Positions 30,473-38,849 of a stretch of 52,046 nt of DNA are shown here, piece after piece (positions within the stretch are counted from its first letter, which is position 1; each line of letters opens with the position of its first letter). The stretch comes from an uncultured Gilliamella sp. (GTDB lineage: Bacteria > Pseudomonadota > Gammaproteobacteria > Enterobacterales > Orbaceae), in contig CAMLAI010000004.1 in the NCBI GenBank assembly GCA_946477995.1, positions 1 through 52,046 of the forward strand, given 5' to 3'. Below the pieces are notes generated by a model that was not told where the DNA came from, did no database searches, and worked only from the letters and a program-made list of their open reading frames with translations. The position numbers and the translations under genes are program-made.

Positions 30473-31030
30473 ATGCTAAATGAGATTCAAAAAGAAGCGC
30501 AATCGCGCATGGAAAAAAGTATTGATGCGTTTCAAACTCATATTTCTAAAGTGAGAACAGGCCGTGCATCACCAAGCTTATTAGATGGTATTATGGTTGA
30601 ATATTACGGCAGTCCAACACCACTACGTCAATTAGCGAACGTGGTTGCAGAAGATGCAAGAACCCTTGCTATTACAGTATTTGATAAATCATTAACACCA
30701 ATGATTGAAAAAGCAATTTTAACTTCAGACTTAGGACTTAATCCCGCATCAGCAGGTACAGTAATTCGAGTGCCTCTGCCACCATTAACTGAAGAACGCC
30801 GTCGTGATTTAACAAAAATCGTGCGTAATGAAGCTGAACAAGGTCGCGTGTCTATTCGTAATATTCGTCGTGATGCCAATGATCAGATTAAAGCACTGTT
30901 AAAAGATAAAGAAATTTCAGAAGATGATGAACGTAAATCACAAGATTTGATTCAAAAAGCTACCGATGCGGCGATTAAAAAGTTAGATTCGGTACTCGCC
31001 GATAAAGAAAAAGAGTTAATGGAATTTTAA
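30473..31030 (+). CDS. frr: ribosome recycling factor
   Basis: With EF-G it splits post-termination ribosomes. The 185 residues have the all-helical domain I with [19 protein letters not shown] (about 19-37) and domain II with [14 protein letters not shown]; the long helices [15 protein letters not shown] ([16 protein letters not shown]) lie near 128. It lies 29 bp after pyrH and ends in a strong terminator. The tsf-pyrH-frr order is the enteric one. Confidence 0.98.
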   Translation: MLNEIQKEAQSRMEKSIDAFQTHISKVRTGRASPSLLDGIMVEYYGSPTPLRQLANVVAEDARTLAITVFDKSLTPMIEKAILTSDLGLNPASAGTVIRVPLPPLTEERRRDLTKIVRNEAEQGRVSIRNIRRDANDQIKALLKDKEISEDDERKSQDLIQKATDAAIKKLDSVLADKEKELMEF

Positions 31031-31043
31031 TTTGTGAGTTTAT

Positions 31044-31075
31044 AAGCCTAGTTATAACAACTAGGCTTTTTTTTA
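31044..31075 (+). terminator. terminator after frr
   Basis: AGCCTAGTT pairs with AACTAGGCT, followed by a run of eight T. Confidence 0.92.
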
Positions 31076-31127
31076 TGTAAATAATTTGCTTCTTAAGATC
31101 GGTTTTTTCAATTAATGTTTCATAAAA

Positions 31128-31229
31128 ATGGATAGTTACTGTTTTATTATTTTATTTGTTGGATGCAGTGATAATTCCTATTCACCGTCAGCATCGCAAA
31201 AGCAGGTTAATGATTCCAATCCATTATAG
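31128..31229 (+). pseudogene. possible remnant of a small lipoprotein gene
   Basis: A 33-codon frame reads MDSYCFIILFVGCSDNSYSP and then SASQKQVNDSNPL before a stop. LFVGC resembles a lipobox with Cys 13, but the preceding hydrophobic stretch is short and there are no Lys/Arg residues at the start. There is no good ribosome site. After the stop the frame still reads protein-like in short pieces (VVQHYA, LTVNSEKS), suggesting a broken lipoprotein gene. Confidence 0.25.
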
Positions 31230-31514
31230 GTAGTTCAGCATTATGCCTAATTAACCGTAAATTCGGAAAAAAGTTAATTTGAGTGCTAATCATGGTAAAA
31301 GTACTAATCCTAAATAGAAAAGAGTTTTAGGCATGATTTATCATTGATCTTCGATCAAATGGATGAGCGACTGTAAACACGACTGGTTGATATTGATGTT
31401 ACCAAACTTAAAAACGGTTAATTATAACTGAGGTTTTATTTAGTAATTATTGGCTTAAATTGTCTATATTGTGTGATTAGTTTTGTTTCTAATTGTCATA
31501 ATTTAAGTATATAA
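31230..31514. other. gap upstream of the deoC control region
   Basis: I see no intact gene or RNA gene. It is AT-rich with scattered short frames. Confidence 0.35.
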
Positions 31515-31530
31515 TGTGATGAAAATAACA
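31515..31530 (+). promoter_or_regulatory. CRP-like site upstream of deoC
   Basis: TGTGATGAAAATAACA matches TGTGA-N6-TCACA with one mismatch. It lies just upstream of the DeoR-type operator, as expected for a cAMP-CRP activated deo promoter. Confidence 0.5.
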
Positions 31531-31545
31531 TTATAGGGCTATATT

Positions 31546-31561
31546 TGTTATTTTTATAACA
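31546..31561 (+). promoter_or_regulatory. DeoR-type operator
   Basis: The 16-bp palindrome TGTTATTTTTATAACA keeps both half-sites (TGTTA...TAACA) of the E. coli DeoR operator TGTTAGAATTCTAACA. It lies about 70 bp before deoC, and deoR is the next gene. Confidence 0.65.
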
Positions 31562-31629
31562 TTTACTAACATTTATAAATGACTAACAATATTTACTAGA
31601 CATCATTAACAATAATTAAAGGAAAGCTT

Positions 31630-32295
31630 ATGGATTATGCAAAGTATATTGATCATACTCTACTTGCAATGAATGCCACAGAAGATCAAATACGTAAACT
31701 CTGTGATGAAGCAAAGCAGTACCATTTTTATTCCGTGTGTGTGAATTCTGGTTATGTACCTTTAGCCGCTAGCTTATTAAAAGGTAGCGACGTCAAAGTT
31801 TGCTCGGTTGTTGGTTTTCCTCTTGGTGCGATGTTAACTTCTGCAAAAGCATTTGAAACTGAAATGGCGGTTAAAGCGGGTGCGCAAGAAATCGATATGG
31901 TTATCAATGTTGGTTGGCTAAAAAGCAATGATTGGGATGCCGTTAAAAAAGATATCGATGCGGTCTTTAAAGCATGTAATTCAGTGCCATTGAAAGTAAT
32001 TTTAGAAACTTGTTTATTAACTAAAGATGAAATCGTAAAAGTTTGTACAATTTGCAAGGAAATTGGCGTTGCTTTTGTTAAAACTTCTACAGGATTTAGT
32101 ACATCAGGCGCAACGGCTGAAGATGTCAAATTGATGCGAGACACCGTTGGTGATAAAATGGGTGTTAAAGCATCAGGTGGTATTCGCGATCGGCAAACTG
32201 CTGAGAAAATGGTTCAAGCTGGTGCTACACGGTTAGGCGCTAGTGCAGGCATTGCAATTGTTTCAGGCAATTCTACCTCATCAAGCAACTATTAA
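31630..32295 (+). CDS. deoC: deoxyribose-phosphate aldolase
   Basis: A class I aldolase that splits deoxyribose-5-phosphate to acetaldehyde and glyceraldehyde-3-phosphate in nucleoside catabolism. The TIM barrel shows FVKTSTGFS with Schiff-base Lys151, KASGG with Lys180, and Asp89 in IDMVINVG. At 221 residues it is the short form typical of Bacillus and many others (ending [11 protein letters not shown] plus a short tail), not the 259-residue enteric form. AAAGGAAAG precedes the ATG. DeoR follows; no other deo genes (deoA, deoB, deoD) are present. Confidence 0.95.
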   Translation: MDYAKYIDHTLLAMNATEDQIRKLCDEAKQYHFYSVCVNSGYVPLAASLLKGSDVKVCSVVGFPLGAMLTSAKAFETEMAVKAGAQEIDMVINVGWLKSNDWDAVKKDIDAVFKACNSVPLKVILETCLLTKDEIVKVCTICKEIGVAFVKTSTGFSTSGATAEDVKLMRDTVGDKMGVKASGGIRDRQTAEKMVQAGATRLGASAGIAIVSGNSTSSSNY

Positions 32296-32306
32296 TTGAT
32301 CCTTTC

Positions 32307-32330
32307 ATAAGCTACTGCAAAGTAGCTTAT
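32307..32330 (+). terminator. hairpin between deoC and deoR
   Basis: ATAAGCTACT and AGTAGCTTAT form a perfect 10-bp stem with a GCAA tetraloop, followed by a weak T-rich stretch. It probably reduces read-through or protects the deoC mRNA 3' end. Confidence 0.55.
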
Positions 32331-32350
32331 TGCTATTTAATGGAATGGCA

Positions 32351-33112
32351 ATGGAAACACAACCTCAAAAAAGAGTTAACGCACTTATTGAGTACCTAAA
32401 ATCGACCGATAAAATTCATTTAAAAGAAGCGGCTCAAATGTTAGCTGTATCTGAAATGACGATTCGGCGTGATATTAACAATCAACCTTCACCTTTAACG
32501 GTATTAGGCGGTTATATTGTTAATCAGTCCCAAAATCAAATTACCCAATACTTTGTTAGCGATCAGCAAGATAAACAGGTAGAAGAAAAACGTTACATAG
32601 GTAAGCTTGTTAGTCAACTAGTTAACGAAAACGATACTCTTTTTTTTGATTGTGGTACTACCATCCCCTTTATTATCGATGCAATTCATGAGGATATATC
32701 CTTCACTGCAATTTGTTATTCGCTTAATGCCTTTTTAGCGTTACAACATAAACCGAAATGCAAAATTATTTTATGCGGTGGGCATTATCAGCTTAACAAT
32801 GCCATCTTTACCAGTATTAGTCCACATAATCAATTAGATTTTATATGCCCTAATAAAGCTTTTATTTCGGCTGCAGGTATAGATCTTATACAAGGTGTTA
32901 CTTGTTATGATTTTGATGAACTGAGTATGAAGCATCAAGCCTTAAATAAGTCTTGTCAGAATATTTTAATTGCTGATCATACCAAGTTTAATCAGGTTAA
33001 GCCGGCTTTTATTGCTGAACTTAATCAGTTCTATCAAGTGATTACGGATAAAGCGCCAAGCGCTCAGTACCTTACTTTTTTTAACGATAATAATATCGGT
33101 TTAATTTATTGA
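32351..33112 (+). CDS. deoR: deoxyribonucleoside regulator DeoR
   Basis: A transcription repressor that releases DNA on binding deoxyribose-5-phosphate. It resembles E. coli DeoR throughout: a winged-helix N-terminus ([29 protein letters not shown]), then the effector domain with [20 protein letters not shown] and [18 protein letters not shown] aligns with METRREERI, so the ATG at 32351 is chosen, giving 253 residues. An ATG at 32345 and a TTG at 32330 are in frame but poorer. Its stop overlaps the start region of dxr (TGATGATG). Confidence 0.93.
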   Translation: METQPQKRVNALIEYLKSTDKIHLKEAAQMLAVSEMTIRRDINNQPSPLTVLGGYIVNQSQNQITQYFVSDQQDKQVEEKRYIGKLVSQLVNENDTLFFDCGTTIPFIIDAIHEDISFTAICYSLNAFLALQHKPKCKIILCGGHYQLNNAIFTSISPHNQLDFICPNKAFISAAGIDLIQGVTCYDFDELSMKHQALNKSCQNILIADHTKFNQVKPAFIAELNQFYQVITDKAPSAQYLTFFNDNNIGLIY

Positions 33113-33114
33113 TG

Positions 33115-34293
33115 ATGAAAAATATTACAATTTTAGGTTCAACAGGGTCAATTGGCTGTAGTACGTTGGCCGTTATTCGGCAAAATTGGTCACAATTTAA
33201 AGCTTATGCCTTAGTCGGCGGTAAAAATGTCAGCAAAATGACCGAACAGTGCCAAGAATTTAAACCTAAATACGTGGCTATGGCTGATGAGCAAGCTGCC
33301 ATAGCGCTTAAGGCTAATTTGCTAAATCTGAATTTAGATATTGAGGTATCGAGTGGTGAACAAGCTATCTGTGACTTAGCTCAATTACCGGAAGTCGATT
33401 ACGTTATGGCGGCTATTGTCGGCGCGGCTGGATTAAAACCGACCCTTGCTGCTATTAAAAAAGGTAAGCGTATATTACTGGCAAATAAAGAGTCATTAGT
33501 GACTTGTGGTCATTTATTTATGCAAGCGGTGAAGCAATATGGCGCACAGTTACTACCGGTCGATAGTGAGCATAATGCTATTTTTCAAAGTTTACCCTGT
33601 GCCGTTCAAGAACAATTAGGCTTTGCTCATTTAGCCGATTATGGCATAACTAAAATAGTACTAACCGGCTCGGGTGGTCCATTTCGAGATTTACCTTTAA
33701 ACTCGCTCATTTCAGTTACACCCGAGCAGGCGGTTGCGCATCCTAATTGGTCAATGGGAAAAAAGATTTCAGTTGATTCAGCAACGATGATGAATAAAGG
33801 CTTAGAGTATATTGAAGCCAGATGGCTATTTAATGCCAGTTTCGATGAAATGGAAATTATTATTCATCCTCAATCGATTATTCACTCTATGGTACGTTAC
33901 CAAGATGGTAGTGTCATCGCTGAACTAGGTGTACCGGATATGTGTACACCTATTGCCTATGCTATGTCATATCCACAGCGTATTTTGTCAACTGTACCAC
34001 CCTTAGATTTTACAAAAGTTTCGGCATTGACGTTTACTGCCCCCGATTTTAATCGCTATCCTTGCTTAAAATTAGCGATAGATGCTTTTAATCAAGGGCA
34101 AGCGGCAACGACGGCTTTAAATGCCGCCAATGAAATCGCTGTCGAGGCTTTTTTACAACGCAAAATCGGTTTTATGGATATTGCAAATCAAGTTGCGGCA
34201 ACCTTAGATAAACTCAATTTACCCGAACCCAAGACTATCGAGGATGTGTTAGTAATTGATAAGTGGGCTCGACAACAGTGTAGTAAGCTATAA
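33115..34293 (+). CDS. dxr: 1-deoxy-D-xylulose-5-phosphate reductoisomerase
   Basis: The second step of the MEP isoprenoid pathway; it makes MEP with NADPH and is the fosmidomycin target. Visible are the NADPH motif [21 protein letters not shown], the metal-site region [19 protein letters not shown], and [19 protein letters not shown] near 220. The start at 33115 (MKNITILGS) matches the family; an ATG directly before it (33112) overlaps the deoR stop. It has 392 residues. In E. coli it follows frr directly; here deoC-deoR lie between, and the usual next gene uppS is absent. Confidence 0.96.
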   Translation: MKNITILGSTGSIGCSTLAVIRQNWSQFKAYALVGGKNVSKMTEQCQEFKPKYVAMADEQAAIALKANLLNLNLDIEVSSGEQAICDLAQLPEVDYVMAAIVGAAGLKPTLAAIKKGKRILLANKESLVTCGHLFMQAVKQYGAQLLPVDSEHNAIFQSLPCAVQEQLGFAHLADYGITKIVLTGSGGPFRDLPLNSLISVTPEQAVAHPNWSMGKKISVDSATMMNKGLEYIEARWLFNASFDEMEIIIHPQSIIHSMVRYQDGSVIAELGVPDMCTPIAYAMSYPQRILSTVPPLDFTKVSALTFTAPDFNRYPCLKLAIDAFNQGQAATTALNAANEIAVEAFLQRKIGFMDIANQVAATLDKLNLPEPKTIEDVLVIDKWARQQCSKL

Positions 34294-34301
34294 CTTAAGT
34301 G

Positions 34302-34856
34302 TTATAGCTGTGTTTTATAGACGCGGCAAGGTGTGCCCATCGCAATGACATTGCTTGGTATATCACGATCAACTATGCTACCAGCTGCAATAACGGTGTT
34401 ATCGCCAATGGTCACATTAGGTAATACAATCACATTGCCGCCGATCCAAACGTTATTGCCGATTGTAATTGGTTTTGCAAATTCAAGTCCGCTATTGCGA
34501 ATTTGACTATCTAATGGGTGTCCTGAGGTATAAAATCCACAATTGGGTGCAACTAATACATTATCGCCAAAAGTAATTTTAGCCGCATCTAACATAATGC
34601 AATTGAAATTAGCAAAAAAATTTTCGCCAATTTCAATATTGTAGCCATAATCACATTGAAAACCAGGCATGATAGTAAACTGTTGCCCAGTTTTGCCTAA
34701 TAGGATTTGGAATAACTGTTGTCGTTGCTGTTTGGCTAGTGGCGATAATTGGTTTATTTGAAAACAAAGATCTTGTGCATAAAGCCTTTCGTTAGCCAGT
34801 AAATCGATCTCTGGGTTATAGAGCATACCTGCTAGCATTTTCTCTTTTTCGCTCAT
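34302..34856 (-). CDS. maa: maltose/galactoside O-acetyltransferase family protein
   Basis: An acetyl-CoA-dependent sugar acetyltransferase with a left-handed beta helix, close to Maa, LacA and NodL. The N-terminal Mac domain (MSEKEKMLAGMLYNPEIDLL) is followed by hexapeptide repeats. The catalytic His lies in YTSGHPLD near 112, and ITIGNNVWIGGNVIVLPNVT and AAGSIVDRDIP are typical. It is 184 residues long, the Maa length. It lies 4 bp downstream of cscK on the same strand and probably shares its transcript, so it may belong to the sucrose regulon as a by-product detoxifier. Substrate is inferred only. Confidence 0.87.
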   Translation of the reverse strand: MSEKEKMLAGMLYNPEIDLLANERLYAQDLCFQINQLSPLAKQQRQQLFQILLGKTGQQFTIMPGFQCDYGYNIEIGENFFANFNCIMLDAAKITFGDNVLVAPNCGFYTSGHPLDSQIRNSGLEFAKPITIGNNVWIGGNVIVLPNVTIGDNTVIAAGSIVDRDIPSNVIAMGTPCRVYKTQL

Positions 34857-34860
34857 GTTG

Positions 34861-35820
34861 CTACGCCATTTGTTTTGCTGTTAATGCAGGGTTATCACTA
34901 ATAAATGATTGTAAAAAAGCGCTATCAGGAAGTGCAGTTAACGCCCCTTTTTGAGTTGTCGCTAACGCGCCGCAAGCACTGGCAATAGTCATCATGCTTT
35001 CTAACATAAGTTTATCGTCTGGCATTCCGGACGTTGCAATACTACTGAGTAATCCTGCAACAAAAGCATCGCCTGCACCGGTTGTATCAATACTGTTAAC
35101 ATGATAGGAATCGAACGAAAATGTTTTACCATGCCATAAAACTACACTGCCATCTTTACCTTTTGTAACTAATTTGAGTGTTGCATCATAATGTTGTTGT
35201 AACTTATTTAAAGCGGCACTCCAATCGTTAGATTCGGTTAACCAAAATAGCTCTTCATCGGAAAGTTTTAGTATGTCGGCATCATGACAAAATTGCGTAA
35301 TAATTGTGCGCATTTCATTTTTATCATGCCACATTTGTTCGCGTAAATTGACATCAAAGCTGATTAAACCCTTTTTACCATTCAACCTTTCAATCGCTGT
35401 TTTTAATGTTTGACGGCAAGTCTGCCCAACTAAAGCTAGCGAGCAAAAATGCAAAATATCTTGGTTAAAATCAGGAATCGCCTGCTGAGATAAAAACTGA
35501 TCGGCAGACGGCGACACTAAAAAAGTAAAACTCCTTTCGCCATTATTACCCAGATCAACTACCACCGTACTAGTTCTATGGTTATCATCTTTTTCTAAAC
35601 TTTGGCAATCAACGTGGTATTGATTAAATGTTTTTTCCATAAAGTGACCAAAAGGATCATTACCAACACGACCTATAAATGCGGAAGGAAGTCCCAATTT
35701 TGCTACACCAATAGCGACATTTGCAGGTGCTCCTCCTGCACAGGCTTTGTAATTCATATCACCAAATGGTAAAAGATCGATAACAGCATCGCCAAGCGAC
35801 CAGACTTTAGTTTTATTCAT
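34861..35820 (-). CDS. cscK: fructokinase of the sucrose regulon
   Basis: A PfkB-family kinase that phosphorylates the fructose set free from sucrose. The N-terminal signature GGAPANVAIGVAKLGLPSAFIGRVG and the C-terminal DTTGAGDAFVAGLL (catalytic Asp in GAGD) are present. The frame opens at a TTG (35832), but the ATG at 35820 with TTGAG upstream is preferred, giving 319 residues. It is divergent from cscA across two LacI-type operators and a perfect CRP site, so CscR very likely controls it. E. coli CscK and ScrK are its relatives. Confidence 0.92.
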   Translation of the reverse strand: MNKTKVWSLGDAVIDLLPFGDMNYKACAGGAPANVAIGVAKLGLPSAFIGRVGNDPFGHFMEKTFNQYHVDCQSLEKDDNHRTSTVVVDLGNNGERSFTFLVSPSADQFLSQQAIPDFNQDILHFCSLALVGQTCRQTLKTAIERLNGKKGLISFDVNLREQMWHDKNEMRTIITQFCHDADILKLSDEELFWLTESNDWSAALNKLQQHYDATLKLVTKGKDGSVVLWHGKTFSFDSYHVNSIDTTGAGDAFVAGLLSSIATSGMPDDKLMLESMMTIASACGALATTQKGALTALPDSAFLQSFISDNPALTAKQMA

Positions 35821-35959
35821 TTTGTTACTCAATTTAAAGTTAATAGGTTTAAGTGTTGTGACTTTATGGCTGGTTTATTTAAACAGTTAAGTCAGCTTAA
35901 ACGAAGTTTTATAATTAGTCATTAACAATAGACTAAAGCATTTACAAAAAAATTCATTG

Positions 35960-35969
35960 TTAACGTTAA
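35960..35969. promoter_or_regulatory. CscR-type operator, copy 1
   Basis: Palindrome TTAACGTTAA on the cscK side of the divergent promoter region. The same palindrome occurs at 36017 and 38815, always next to csc genes. Confidence 0.7.
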
Positions 35970-35974
35970 AAATG

Positions 35975-35990
35975 TGTGATTATTATCACA
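35975..35990. promoter_or_regulatory. CRP binding site
   Basis: TGTGATTATTATCACA is a perfect TGTGA-N6-TCACA match. It sits between the two operators and can serve both cscK and cscA. Confidence 0.8.
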
Positions 35991-36015
35991 TATTTTGCCT
36001 GTTAATTGATCAAAA

Positions 36016-36027
36016 GTTAACGTTAAC
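36016..36027. promoter_or_regulatory. CscR-type operator, copy 2
   Basis: Perfect 12-bp palindrome GTTAACGTTAAC, centred 57 bp from copy 1. It overlaps a possible cscA -35 (TTAACG, 18 bp before TAATAT). Two such sites could allow looping. Confidence 0.75.
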
Positions 36028-36128
36028 AATTAAGTTAGGGTAATATAGCTTGATAAGAAAGGTGGCTATATTAAAGTCATCATATTGATGAAAATTATAT
36101 TTAATGCGGAATGTATAAAGGGGAGTTT

Positions 36129-37598
36129 ATGTCTACTGCAATCGATCAAGCAAATCAAGCTGTTAAACAGTTAGAAAAGGTAATGAATAAACAGTACTAT
36201 CCACGTTTTCATCTGGCACCACAGTCTGGATGGATGAACGATCCTAATGGTCTTATCTATTTTAAAGGTCAGTACCATGCTTTTTATCAGCATCATCCTT
36301 TTGATGAAAACTGGGGACCGATGCATTGGGGGCATGTGGTGAGTGATGATTTAGTCACATGGAAAAGATTACCTATTGCGCTAGCACCGGGTGATGCGTT
36401 TGACAAAAGCGGTTGTTTTTCTGGATCGGCAATAGATAAAAATGGTGAGCTTTGTTTAGTTTATACCGGTCATATTTGGTTACAAGGTCAAGGGAATGAT
36501 GAACACATTTGTCAAACTCAATGCCTTGCTACAAGTAAAGATGGTATTCATTTTGAAAAACATGGCACTATTTTAACCCCAGAAGATGGCATTATGCATT
36601 TTCGTGATCCCAAAGTTTGGCAACAAGCAGGTCAATGGTGGATGGTGGTAGGGCAAAGGGATAACAATGATGTTGGACAAATATTATTGTATCGCTCTCA
36701 CGATTTTAAAAAGTGGCAATTTGATCACGTGGTGGTTAGTCATATCGATCCTAATGTCTATATGCTTGAATGCCCTGATTTTTTCCCGCTTGGTGATAAA
36801 TGGATCTTGATGTTTTCACCGCAAGGTATGAAAGCAAAAGGTTATCAATACCGTAACCGATTCCAATCAGGCTATATTGTCGGTGATTGGCAACCTGGGA
36901 AAACGTTTTCGATAGTTAAACCATTTCAAGAAATGGATTTTGGTCATGATTTTTATGCACCACAATCGTTTGTTGCAAAAGATGGTCGGCGCATTATTTT
37001 TGCTTGGATGGATATGTGGGAATCAATGATGCCAAGTAAACAAGATAAATGGATGGGCGCCTTTACGCTTCCGCGCGAATTAGTTTTAGATCGCAATAAT
37101 AATGTCCGTAACCGTCCAATTAAAGAGCTTGAAGCATTACGAGAAAAGCCTAAAAACCTGAGTGAAATAACACTCAATAATGAATTGAAAAATACCGATA
37201 TTGAATCAATTAGTTGCGAGATTAATGTCGATATTGATTTAACCCAAAGTAATGCTGAACGTTTCGGTTTACAGCTAGCGGCAACGCCAGATGGTAAGCA
37301 AGCCACACTATTGTATGTGGATCTGCAATCGAATCGTATTGTACTTGATCGTAGTCTTTCAGGATTAGCATTAAAGGGATATCGCAGTGTTCGGTTACCT
37401 AAAACTAAAAAGTTAAATTTGCATATTTATGTTGATGCTTCATCTGTTGAGGTTTTTGTTAATGGTGATTTATATAGTCTATCGAGTCGTATTTATCCAA
37501 AATTACCGGCTAAACGAATCGTTAACTTATTTGCTGAAAATGGCCAAGCAAAAATTATAAGATTAGATAGTTGGCAGTTAAAATCAATTTATGAATAA
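36129..37598 (+). CDS. cscA: sucrose hydrolase (invertase), GH32
   Basis: A cytosolic beta-fructofuranosidase that splits sucrose to glucose and fructose. The GH32 catalytic residues are visible: nucleophile Asp38 in WMNDPNG (35-41), the transition-state Asp in FRDP (158-161), and acid/base Glu214 in MLECPDFF. A C-terminal beta-sandwich follows. There is no signal peptide. AAGGGGAG directly before the ATG at 36129 sets the start (489 residues); an ATG six codons earlier has no such site. With a CscB-type proton symporter rather than a PTS in the cluster, unphosphorylated sucrose is the likely substrate. Sucrose-6-phosphate is less likely. Confidence 0.93.
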   Translation: MSTAIDQANQAVKQLEKVMNKQYYPRFHLAPQSGWMNDPNGLIYFKGQYHAFYQHHPFDENWGPMHWGHVVSDDLVTWKRLPIALAPGDAFDKSGCFSGSAIDKNGELCLVYTGHIWLQGQGNDEHICQTQCLATSKDGIHFEKHGTILTPEDGIMHFRDPKVWQQAGQWWMVVGQRDNNDVGQILLYRSHDFKKWQFDHVVVSHIDPNVYMLECPDFFPLGDKWILMFSPQGMKAKGYQYRNRFQSGYIVGDWQPGKTFSIVKPFQEMDFGHDFYAPQSFVAKDGRRIIFAWMDMWESMMPSKQDKWMGAFTLPRELVLDRNNNVRNRPIKELEALREKPKNLSEITLNNELKNTDIESISCEINVDIDLTQSNAERFGLQLAATPDGKQATLLYVDLQSNRIVLDRSLSGLALKGYRSVRLPKTKKLNLHIYVDASSVEVFVNGDLYSLSSRIYPKLPAKRIVNLFAENGQAKIIRLDSWQLKSIYE

Positions 37599-37607
37599 TT
37601 GCTAATC

Positions 37608-37641
37608 ATCCCACTACTTTAGTGTAGTGGGATAACAGTTT
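37608..37641 (+). terminator. terminator after cscA
   Basis: ATCCCACTAC pairs with GTAGTGGGAT around a 6-base loop, then AACAGTTTTTG. It also separates cscA from the convergent cscR. Confidence 0.8.
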
Positions 37642-37645
37642 TTGT

Positions 37646-38650
37646 TTATAATGAATCTCGTTGCAAAAATGGCGCAGGTACATAGGTTACGTTTTTGTTA
37701 GTTTGGTTGTTTATGATGTGTAATGCGGCTTGTTCGCCTATCTGATAATGAGGTAATTGTACGGTGGTTAGCGGTGGATAAAAAAGTTCCCCTGTGCCGA
37801 CCATATTATCATAACCTACAACTGCGATATCTGTTGGAATATGAAAACCTTGACTTAACAAAAATTGATAAGCAACAAATGCAATACGGTCATTGCCACA
37901 AATTAACACATCAAAGTCTGGTTTTTTGTTACAGTGCTGTTTTAATATATCAACTGTCATCATATATTCTTGGGTAAGGTTATTTTCTACCGTTGTGGTG
38001 TGGTAACTGATAATGTCATTTAAATTACGACCTGCGTCTAACCATGCTTGCTCGGCACCTTTACGGCGAGTTTTACCAGCTAAGCTGGTATTTGACAAAT
38101 AAATACATAATGGTTTTTTATAGCCTTTTTTAATCACTTGTTGCATGGCGTAGTATTGACCTGTGTAATCATCCGGAATATAACACGCTAGATCTTCACT
38201 ATCACAGATGCAATTGGCTAATACCACGTTTTTCCCGAGTAACTTTGTCGGAAGTTCAATTTTTCTTAGTCCCATAGTGGTATAAATAATGCCATTAGGT
38301 CGATAAGATAGCAGAGTATTAATGGCATGATTAGCTTGTTTATCATCAAATAGATTAACAATAAAAGTATTCCAACCGTGTTGTTGTGCTGTTTTTTCGA
38401 TCGCTTGTAATAATTCTACAGAAAAAGGGGTCATTGCTGTTTCTAATGCTAAAACACCTATTGCACGAGGGCCAGAGTTATCGCCACGAATTTTACGTGC
38501 TGACAAGTCCGGCACATAGTCAAGTTGCTCAATTGCTTTTTGAACCCGATTATAAGTCTGTTTATTTAATTTTTCAGGATTATTAATTGCGCGTGATACC
38601 GTCATCAACGAAACCGACGCCAACTTTGCAACATCCTTAAGTGAAGCCAT
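37646..38650 (-). CDS. cscR: LacI-family sucrose regulon repressor CscR
   Basis: A repressor released by sucrose or a breakdown product. The N-terminal helix-turn-helix MASLKDVAKLASVSLMTVSR and hinge YVPDLSARKIRG match E. coli W CscR closely. The sugar-binding domain shows RPNGIIYTTMGLR, YIPDDYTGQY, FDVLICGNDRIAFVAYQ and YPPLTTVQLPH. The 334 residues have family length. It is divergent from cscB with a palindromic operator between them, and is the presumed ligand of the TTAACGTTAA sites. Confidence 0.93.
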   Translation of the reverse strand: MASLKDVAKLASVSLMTVSRAINNPEKLNKQTYNRVQKAIEQLDYVPDLSARKIRGDNSGPRAIGVLALETAMTPFSVELLQAIEKTAQQHGWNTFIVNLFDDKQANHAINTLLSYRPNGIIYTTMGLRKIELPTKLLGKNVVLANCICDSEDLACYIPDDYTGQYYAMQQVIKKGYKKPLCIYLSNTSLAGKTRRKGAEQAWLDAGRNLNDIISYHTTTVENNLTQEYMMTVDILKQHCNKKPDFDVLICGNDRIAFVAYQFLLSQGFHIPTDIAVVGYDNMVGTGELFYPPLTTVQLPHYQIGEQAALHIINNQTNKNVTYVPAPFLQRDSL

Positions 38651-38745
38651 AATTAAATCCTTTTGTTTAGCATTAAAAAAATCTTTTTCTAATAATTATT
38701 TCAAATGATGATACCACAAATAAAAATGATAAAAAGTGTGAGGGA

Positions 38746-38763
38746 GTTATCATTTATGATAAC
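38746..38763. repeat. 18-bp inverted repeat between cscR and cscB
   Basis: GTTATCAT-TT-ATGATAAC is a near-perfect palindrome distinct from the CscR-type sites. It may be an operator for another regulator, or a cscR leader hairpin. Confidence 0.45.
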
Positions 38764-38800
38764 CGGTTGTATCTATTTTCTGTCAATTGTGACAATAATG

Positions 38801-38824
38801 TTAACATTAACATGTTAACGTTAA
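38801..38824. promoter_or_regulatory. tandem CscR-type operators before cscB
   Basis: TTAACATTAA (38801-38810, one mismatch) is followed by TTAACGTTAA (38815-38824), the same palindrome as at the cscK-cscA promoter. It lies 25 bp before the cscB ATG. Confidence 0.68.
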
Positions 38825-38849
38825 ACTTCACAATATAAGAGTAATAAAT

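Noticed and set aside
31752..32144. 130-codon antisense frame in deoC
   Set aside because: Antisense shadow of a conserved gene; the composition follows deoC codon structure.
36111..36128. ATG start of cscA at 36111
   Set aside because: The AAGGGGAG ribosome site lies inside this extension and points to the ATG at 36129.
36953..37306. 117-codon antisense frame in cscA
   Set aside because: Shadow frame of a conserved GH32 gene.
36129..37598. Sucrose-6-phosphate hydrolase (ScrB) of a PTS system
   Set aside because: No PTS transporter is in the cluster and the permease is CscB-like, so sucrose hydrolase is more likely. The enzyme sequence alone does not settle it.
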